Source of the DNA: Betaproteobacteria bacterium
GTDB taxonomy: Bacteria; Pseudomonadota; Gammaproteobacteria; Burkholderiales; SG8-39
Reading direction: 5' to 3'
Length of the DNA: 10,473 nt
Assembly: GCA_019509895.1 (NCBI GenBank)
Contig: JAEKLK010000052.1
Coordinates: forward strand, 1-10,473
Shown: piece by piece, positions 7,150-10,473 of the stretch
Numbering within the stretch: the stretch's first letter is position 1
Layout of the letters: each line of letters starts with the position of its first letter
Notes under the pieces: generated by a model
Told to the model about the DNA's origin: nothing
Databases searched by the model: none
What the model saw: the letters and a program-made list of their open reading frames with translations, nothing else
Program-made: the position numbers and the translations under genes

Positions 7150-7889
7150 CTTAGCTTGCGGCCGCTCCGGCGGTCGAGCAGCCGCCCGAAGTTCTCGAGC
7201 GACAGCAGGTGCATGTAGACGCGCGGCAGGATGCCCTTGTGCATTAGGTTCTTGAGCTGCGCGGCGTTCAGGTCCTCTAGCTTCTTTTCCACGACGCGGT
7301 ACATGCCCGTGATCTGCAGCGGCTTCGTGCCCTCGGCGCGGAAGTTGGCCTGCATGGTGAAGGGCTCGAGCAGGGCGTAGTCGGCAAGAATCGAGCACAT
7401 CTCGCGGCTGCGCTCCAGATCAGCCTCGTATTCGCCGAGCAGCCGCTCGAGCTCTTTCCATTTGCTCGTCGGCTGCTGCTGCGCGTCGAACAGCGGCTCG
7501 CCGTTGTCGTCGATGAAGGTCTTCTCGACGCAGATCAGGCGATCTTTCTGCTCGACCTTGTTGAGGTTCACTCTCGCCATGCAGAACGGATAGCGGCGCG
7601 CATAGGCCGGGACATAAATGCCGTTCGCCCATTTTCCATCCTGATAGAAGAGGTTCTCTCCCTGGGCGAGGCCCAGCACCGCGACCGGCGCGAACGACTG
7701 GGTGTTCTCGGCGCCAGTGAAGACGATCGGATAGTCGTGCAACACGGGCTGGAACTCCGTCAGGCTGATCGGGATCGCGTTGCCGTGCTGCACGAACTCG
7801 GGCACTTCCCCGGGCGCGAGCAGCCGCACCTTCTGGTTCTTGAGAAACGGCACCACTTCCTTGTAGCCAAAAGGCGGAGCTATCTGCAT
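7146..7889 (-). CDS. SapC family protein
   Basis: This 247-residue protein matches the SapC family, named after a Campylobacter gene linked to S-layer protein secretion but found widely in proteobacteria without a proven role. Recognisable blocks are P40-ISLTEF-PVLHDYPIVFTG (40-59), FAPVAVLGLAQGENLF (66-81), WANGIYVPAYARRYPFCMARV (87-107), DRLICVE (116-122), G-PLFD-Q--PT (about 130-141) and a C-terminal helical part with EPFTMQANF and GMYRV (175-198). No signal peptide or membrane helix is visible, so the protein is probably cytoplasmic. The ATG at 7889 has GAGG (7897-7900) about 7 nt upstream. The gene lies between two tRNA genes, with no secretion or S-layer gene next to it, so the S-layer name should not be taken as function. 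Confidence 0.88.
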   Translation of the reverse strand: MQIAPPFGYKEVVPFLKNQKVRLLAPGEVPEFVQHGNAIPISLTEFQPVLHDYPIVFTGAENTQSFAPVAVLGLAQGENLFYQDGKWANGIYVPAYARRYPFCMARVNLNKVEQKDRLICVEKTFIDDNGEPLFDAQQQPTSKWKELERLLGEYEADLERSREMCSILADYALLEPFTMQANFRAEGTKPLQITGMYRVVEKKLEDLNAAQLKNLMHKGILPRVYMHLLSLENFGRLLDRRSGRKLS

Positions 7890-7944
7890 GGATTTACCTC
7901 GAAGCCGGCGAGGCGCGATGATAGCCCGGGCCCCCGCCTTCCGG

Positions 7945-7956
7945 TAAAATGCGCGG
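7945..7956 (+). promoter_or_regulatory. tRNA-Ala promoter: TAAAAT with GC-rich discriminator
   Basis: TAAAAT (7945-7950) is a good -10, followed at once by GCGCGG and then the tRNA at 7966. The stretch AATGCGCGG-TCT is shared with the rpoD promoter (4167-4179) at 12 of 13 positions. A GC-rich discriminator is typical of stable-RNA promoters repressed by ppGpp. No clear TTGACA-like -35 is seen 16-18 nt upstream. Confidence 0.6.
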
Positions 7957-7965
7957 CTCTCCGAT

Positions 7966-8041
<76 letters not shown>

Positions 8042-8054
8042 ATACCCCCAATTG

Positions 8055-8087
8055 CTGCCTGAAAGTCTATTTTCGGGCAGGCTTTTT
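8055..8087 (+). terminator. Rho-independent terminator of tRNA-Ala
   Basis: CTGCCTGAAA (8055-8064) pairs with TTTCGGGCAG (8071-8080) in a 10-bp stem with one T-G wobble and loop GTCTAT, followed by GCTTTTT (8081-8087). It begins 13 nt after the tRNA. The last T of the run is also the first base of the stop triplet (TCA on +) of the convergent phosphopantetheinyl transferase gene. Confidence 0.9.
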
Positions 8088-8776
8088 CATAGTGCAGCAG
8101 CGGCACCGCCGCCAAGGCGCAGAATCCTCGCCGGCTCGCCGGGGGCGAGCGATACATCGAAGCGCTCGAGCGGGTGCGAAAGTCCCTCGCCAACCGCCTT
8201 GACGAAAGCCTCCTTGCGCGTCCAGCAGTTGAAGAATCCGAGCGGCCGGTCGCGCGCGCAAAGGGCGAGATAGGCTTCGTTCTCCCGCAGGGAAAAGCAG
8301 CGCGCGGCGATCTCGTCGGCATCCGTCAGCTCGCGTACGGCTTCGACATCGACGCCGACCTCGCGATCGCGCGCGAACCCGTACACGGCGACGTCCTCGG
8401 AGTGCGACACGTTGAAGCACACGCCGGAGCCGGCAAAGCGCGGCGCGAGCGCCGGCTTGCCGCGCGCCCCATAACTGAATTCGATGGAGGCGGGCGAGAC
8501 GCCGAGGCGCGCGCCGAGCAACTGGCGCAGTCGCGCGCGCGCGACGATGAAGCGGCCACGCTCGCGATGGAAGACGAGGTGCGATGCTCGTTGCTGCTCA
8601 TCGTCGGAAAGAAGCTCCGCCAGCACTGCCACTGCGCGCGGCGTGAGGTCCAAGCGGGTCGTGTAGAGCTCGTATTCGCTCGCGCTCGGGCGAGCGGCGC
8701 TGTCGCTGGTGCGCAAAAGCGCGGCCATCATTCGCGGCCGATGGAGGAGTCGCGCGGCTGAGCCGGGGTCTCGCAT
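8087..8776 (-). CDS. 4'-phosphopantetheinyl transferase, Sfp type, C-terminally short
   Basis: This enzyme transfers the phosphopantetheine arm of CoA to a conserved serine of carrier proteins in fatty-acid, polyketide or non-ribosomal peptide synthesis. Key motifs are YGARGKPAL (102-110), FNVSHS (121-126), GVDVE (141-145, with the Mg-binding D143 and E145) and WTRKEAFVKAVGEGLS (185-200, with W185, K188, E189 and K193). These mark the Sfp/AcpT superfamily rather than AcpS. The C-terminus stops 24 residues after the start of FDVSLAPGEP (position 206); Sfp-type proteins usually have some 30-45 more residues, including a W...PGY block, so it looks truncated. The stop lies in the tRNA-Ala terminator. 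The start is uncertain: ATG 8776 is used, but ATG 8731 or 8728 (MMAALLRTSD) is equally plausible, and none has a Shine-Dalgarno. No carrier protein or synthase gene is nearby. Confidence 0.87.
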   Translation of the reverse strand: MRDPGSAARLLHRPRMMAALLRTSDSAARPSASEYELYTTRLDLTPRAVAVLAELLSDDEQQRASHLVFHRERGRFIVARARLRQLLGARLGVSPASIEFSYGARGKPALAPRFAGSGVCFNVSHSEDVAVYGFARDREVGVDVEAVRELTDADEIAARCFSLRENEAYLALCARDRPLGFFNCWTRKEAFVKAVGEGLSHPLERFDVSLAPGEPARILRLGGGAAAAL

Positions 8777-8802
8777 AGAAGCGAGTGGGCGCGTGCTTGG
8801 GA

Positions 8803-8828
8803 AGCCCGAGGCCGCTCGGCCCCGGGCT
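8803..8828. other. Strong hairpin between epsA and the phosphopantetheinyl transferase gene
   Basis: AGCCCGAGGCC (8803-8813) pairs with GGCCCCGGGCT (8818-8828) in an 11-bp stem around a 4-nt loop (GCTC on the plus strand). Base 8809 (A) faces 8822 (C) on +; on the minus-strand RNA this becomes a G-U wobble, so the structure is best for the minus transcript, the direction of both neighbouring genes. There is no U-run, so it may aid Rho-dependent termination or protect the 3' end of the epsA mRNA. The rest of 8777-8875 shows no gene. Confidence 0.55.
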
Positions 8829-8875
8829 CGGCTATCGCAGTGAGCCTCGCCACTTCGATCCCCTCCCGCCGTCCT

Positions 8876-9745
8876 TTACCCCCCGCGTAGCGCGTGCTGG
8901 TACTGCGTCGCCGCCTGTGTCCTGTTGCGCACCCCGATCTTTCTGAAGATGCGCTGCACATGGTTCTTGACGGTATACGGACTGATATCGAGAGAGGTCG
9001 CGATATCGATATTGGTTTTTCCGCAGGAGAGCGCGGCGAGGATTTCCCTTTCGCGCCGGCTGAGCTCACCGCCGTTGAGAGGCGCCTGCGATGAGGTCGC
9101 CGCGCTGTCGAGCGGAAAGGGCGCTACCTTGCGGAACGCTGCGTCGATCTGCGCGACCAGCGAATTGATCAGCGACAACCAGCGATCGTTGACCGGGTCT
9201 GCGCTAGAGAAGCCTGAGTTGAGCGCGATGTAGACGCTTTCCTCGCCTGTGCGCTTATCGCGCACGCCGTGCACGAGCAGGGAGCGCATCTGACGGAAGG
9301 CGCCATGCAAGGCGCACATGCAGCGCCCGTGCAGCACGCTGATGTCCGCCGGGCTCAGCAGGCGTGGTTGCTGTCCGCCCGCCAGCCATTGCCGGTAGCA
9401 CTCGCCGACGAATTCGTCGATGCCGCAGCGGGCCAGGTGGCTCGTGCGAACGCCCGGGATGCCCGAGGCGACGTCGAACCTCAGCTTGCCGCGGGCAAAG
9501 TCGCCCCACGCGGAAACCAATATCTGGTGGGGCAGAAAATGCTGCAATTCGCCCGCGAGCCAGAGATAGATGTCCTGATGGCGGTTGATCTGGGCGGCGC
9601 GCGAAATGATCCGAAGGAACCGACTGCCTTCGTCCGCGGTGAGCTGCAGCGGGTTGACCGGCGGCCGAACGACCAGGCGCGCGCCATCGAGCATCCCGCC
9701 GCCGGGCGCGTCCATGTGCAATGCCGTGGATTGGAAACTTTCCAT
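8876..9745 (-). CDS. epsA: LuxR-family transcriptional regulator EpsA (XrtB/PEP-CTERM-associated type)
   Basis: This 289-residue regulator has an N-terminal sensing-type region (about 35-205) and a C-terminal LuxR/NarL helix-turn-helix (227-286) with LSRREREILAALSCGKTN and ISPYTVKNHVQRIFRKIGVRNRTQA. The N-terminal part, with RIISRAAQINRHQDIYLWLA, GELQHFLPHQILVSAWGDF and the ISVLHGRCMCALHGAFRQMRSLLVHGVRD block, resembles EpsA, first described beside the exopolysaccharide genes of Methylobacillus and later linked to XrtB/PEP-CTERM loci in betaproteobacteria. The recognition of the HTH is firm; the EpsA subfamily is from memory of the family and somewhat less sure. It has no receiver-domain aspartate pattern, so it is not a classical response regulator. 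ATG 9745 has AAGG 8 nt upstream; M11 and M18 are alternatives. A 51-codon ORF ends 8 nt before it. The exopolysaccharide genes themselves are not in the window. Confidence 0.85.
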   Translation of the reverse strand: MESFQSTALHMDAPGGGMLDGARLVVRPPVNPLQLTADEGSRFLRIISRAAQINRHQDIYLWLAGELQHFLPHQILVSAWGDFARGKLRFDVASGIPGVRTSHLARCGIDEFVGECYRQWLAGGQQPRLLSPADISVLHGRCMCALHGAFRQMRSLLVHGVRDKRTGEESVYIALNSGFSSADPVNDRWLSLINSLVAQIDAAFRKVAPFPLDSAATSSQAPLNGGELSRREREILAALSCGKTNIDIATSLDISPYTVKNHVQRIFRKIGVRNRTQAATQYQHALRGG

Positions 9746-9753
9746 GGTGGGCC

Positions 9754-9909
9754 TTAACCGAACGTGGCCCGGCCGGCGGCCGAGCGACGAGATGCGCTTC
9801 GGATTTGCACCGCCAGCGGAAAATCGCGGTGGATGGCCACGCTCGCATGCGCGGCCGGTGCGGCGGCAACGGAGAGCATGACCCCGTTGCCGATCTTGAA
9901 CCTATCCAT
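9754..9909 (-). CDS. Candidate 51-residue ORF coupled to epsA, unknown
   Basis: The product begins MDRFKIGNGVMLSVAAAPAA and continues HASVAIHRDFPLAVQIR before a Ser/Arg-rich tail. It has no recognisable domain; the stretch to AHA could be a poor signal peptide. The ATG at 9909 is preceded by a purine-rich AGGGGAGG (plus-strand 9913-9920), with GAGGGG 6 nt upstream. The TAA stop lies 8 nt before the epsA ATG and overlaps the TTAAGG that serves epsA as Shine-Dalgarno, an arrangement typical of translational coupling. It could be a leader peptide or chance. It is too short for codon statistics to decide. Confidence 0.38.
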   Translation of the reverse strand: MDRFKIGNGVMLSVAAAPAAHASVAIHRDFPLAVQIRSASRRSAAGRATFG

Positions 9910-9993
9910 GAGCCTCCCCTCGCTACGTTAGAGCGCCGTTGCGGGGGTTGTTACCGGCTTGGCTGCTTTTGTGACCCGCTGCGCGACGTGAAA

Positions 9994-10111
9994 TTGTCCA
10001 CAAAGGCACCGGGCTCAGGAGCACTGATCATGGCGTCTGACAAACTTTGCCAATCGATACAGGCGCCTCGCTTACCCGCGAGCGAGGCGATGACTAATCG
10101 CGTTGTCCACA
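9994..10111 (+). repeat. Two direct copies of TTGTCCACA (9994-10002 and 10103-10111)
   Basis: The nonamer occurs twice in the same orientation 109 nt apart, in the region upstream of epsA. It differs at one base from the DnaA box TTATCCACA. The copies may be DnaA or other regulator sites, or chance. Between them lie a tiny + ORF and a hairpin: CGCCTCGC at 10064-10071 pairs with GCGAGGCG at 10082-10089, loop of 10. Confidence 0.4.
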
Positions 10112-10131
10112 TCGAGAACGCCCGACGTTAG
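10030..10131 (+). CDS. Candidate 33-residue ORF with good Shine-Dalgarno, unknown
   Basis: MASDKLCQSIQAPRLPASEA plus 13 more residues reads from ATG 10030 to TAG. AGGAG (10017-10021) is placed 8 nt upstream, the ideal spacing, and it is the only + strand ORF with such a signal in 9910-10202. There is no hydrophobic segment or known motif. It contains an 8-bp hairpin and one copy of TTGTCCACA, so the DNA here may instead be regulatory. No promoter could be assigned with confidence. Confidence 0.22.
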   Translation: MASDKLCQSIQAPRLPASEAMTNRVVHIENARR

Positions 10132-10148
10132 GCGCAAAGGTGCATTTC

Positions 10149-10184
10149 AAAAGCGAATTGGGCCGCGGGCGCGGCCCAATTCGC
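10149..10184 (-). terminator. Rho-independent terminator of the Gly/Ser-rich gene
   Basis: A perfect 14-bp stem joins GCGAATTGGGCCGC (10153-10166) to GCGGCCCAATTCGC (10171-10184) around a 4-nt loop. Read on the minus strand it is followed by TTTT (plus-strand AAAA, 10149-10152), so it terminates leftward transcription. It lies 18 nt after the stop codon of the partial minus-strand gene at the right edge and separates that gene from epsA. Confidence 0.85.
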
Positions 10185-10202
10185 GGCTTTCGCCGTGACG
10201 GC

Positions 10203-10473
10203 TTATCTTCCGCCGCCGGTGCCGGTCGAGGACGCGCCGCCAGTCCCGCCCGTCGTGCCCGAGCCAGTGCCCGTGCCCAAGCTCCCGCCACCGAGCGAGC
10301 CGCCGCCCAGCGCGCCGCTGCTCGAGCCGGTGCTGCTGCCGCCAAGCGTGCCGCCGGCAGAGCCGCTTGCCCCGCTGCCGATCGAGCCGGACGTCCCGCC
10401 CGCACTGCCCAAGCCTTCGTCGCGCAGGCAGCGGTCTCTGTCGAGGCCGGTGAGTACGGCGCAACGCTGGCTG
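10203..10473 (-). CDS. Partial protein with Cys pair and Gly/Ser/Thr-rich C-terminal tail
   Basis: The gene enters from the right edge in an open frame and ends with TAA at 10203-10205; 89 C-terminal residues are visible. The first part is SQRCAVLTGLDRDRCLRDEG, with two cysteines 11 residues apart in a C-x2-LTGLDRDRC pattern. The remaining 68 residues are almost only Gly, Ser, Thr, Ala and Leu, with short repeats (LGGGSLGGGSLGTGTGSG) and a final GGGR. I cannot name the family. Small periplasmic proteins of betaproteobacteria can have such a Cys-pair domain with a low-complexity tail, but this is only a resemblance. The terminator just downstream supports a real 3' end. The start lies outside the window; a TTG at 10412 is not a likely start because the conserved-looking part lies upstream of it. 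Confidence 0.6.
   Translation of the reverse strand, partial: SQRCAVLTGLDRDRCLRDEGLGSAGGTSGSIGSGASGSAGGTLGGSSTGSSSGALGGGSLGGGSLGTGTGSGTTGGTGGASSTGTGGGR

Noticed and set aside
6811..7398. Upstream extension of the small membrane protein frame to a 275-codon ORF
   Set aside because: The extension runs through the zinc-ribbon ORF and the end of sapC in another frame; the strong ribosome-binding site supports the short start at 6810.
9269..9757. 162-codon + strand frame opposite epsA
   Set aside because: Antisense shadow; the LuxR helix-turn-helix on the minus strand is clear.
9746..10202. Replication origin suggested by the DnaA-box-like repeats
   Set aside because: Only two imperfect boxes, no AT-rich unwinding region, and no dnaA, dnaN, parAB or gidA nearby.

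Overview
The window looks like chromosomal core-genome DNA from a GC-rich betaproteobacterium. The evidence is the gene order plsY / tsaD (opposite strand) / rpsU-yqeY-dnaG-rpoD, a sigma-70 with a long basic N-terminal extension, tRNA-Ala(CGC), and an EpsA-type LuxR regulator of the kind found with XrtB/PEP-CTERM exopolysaccharide systems. No insertion sequence, CRISPR array or phage gene is visible. The taxonomic call is an inference from gene content, not from a marker alignment.

Layout. (1) 1-634: plsY on +, behind a perfect 16-nt palindrome that carries a -10-like TAGAAT on both strands. (2) 631-1603: tsaD on -, interlocked with plsY through a shared CTAG at the stop codons. tsaD is split into two frames, and the break fits a deletion of about 23 nt near 1480. 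(3) 1604-6481: the macromolecular-synthesis operon on +: rpsU (S21), yqeY (apparently lacking a normal start codon), dnaG (primase) and rpoD (sigma-70). It has an extended -10 promoter before rpsU, an internal consensus TATAAT overlapping the dnaG stop, and a strong terminator after rpoD. It joins initiation of translation, replication and transcription in one unit. (4) 6497-8041: a segment bracketed by tRNA-Ile2(CAU) and tRNA-Ala(CGC). It holds a small single-pass membrane protein, a small zinc-ribbon protein and a SapC-family protein. (5) 8087-8776: an Sfp-type phosphopantetheinyl transferase on -, apparently cut short where it meets the tRNA-Ala terminator. (6) 8876-9909: an epsA-type LuxR regulator on -, preceded by a coupled 51-codon small ORF. 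(7) 9910-10202: a mostly non-coding stretch with two TTGTCCACA repeats, a tiny + ORF, a hairpin and a terminator. (8) 10203-10473: the C-terminal part of a protein with a Gly/Ser/Thr low-complexity tail, running off the right edge.

No undescribed multi-gene system can be demonstrated here. The points most worth checking are the frame break in the normally essential tsaD, the missing start codon of yqeY, the truncated phosphopantetheinyl transferase, the change in codon use in the DnaG C-terminal domain, and the small coupled ORF ahead of epsA. Two or three damaged genes in one 10-kb window would also fit base errors in a metagenome-type assembly, so read support should be checked before any biological reading.
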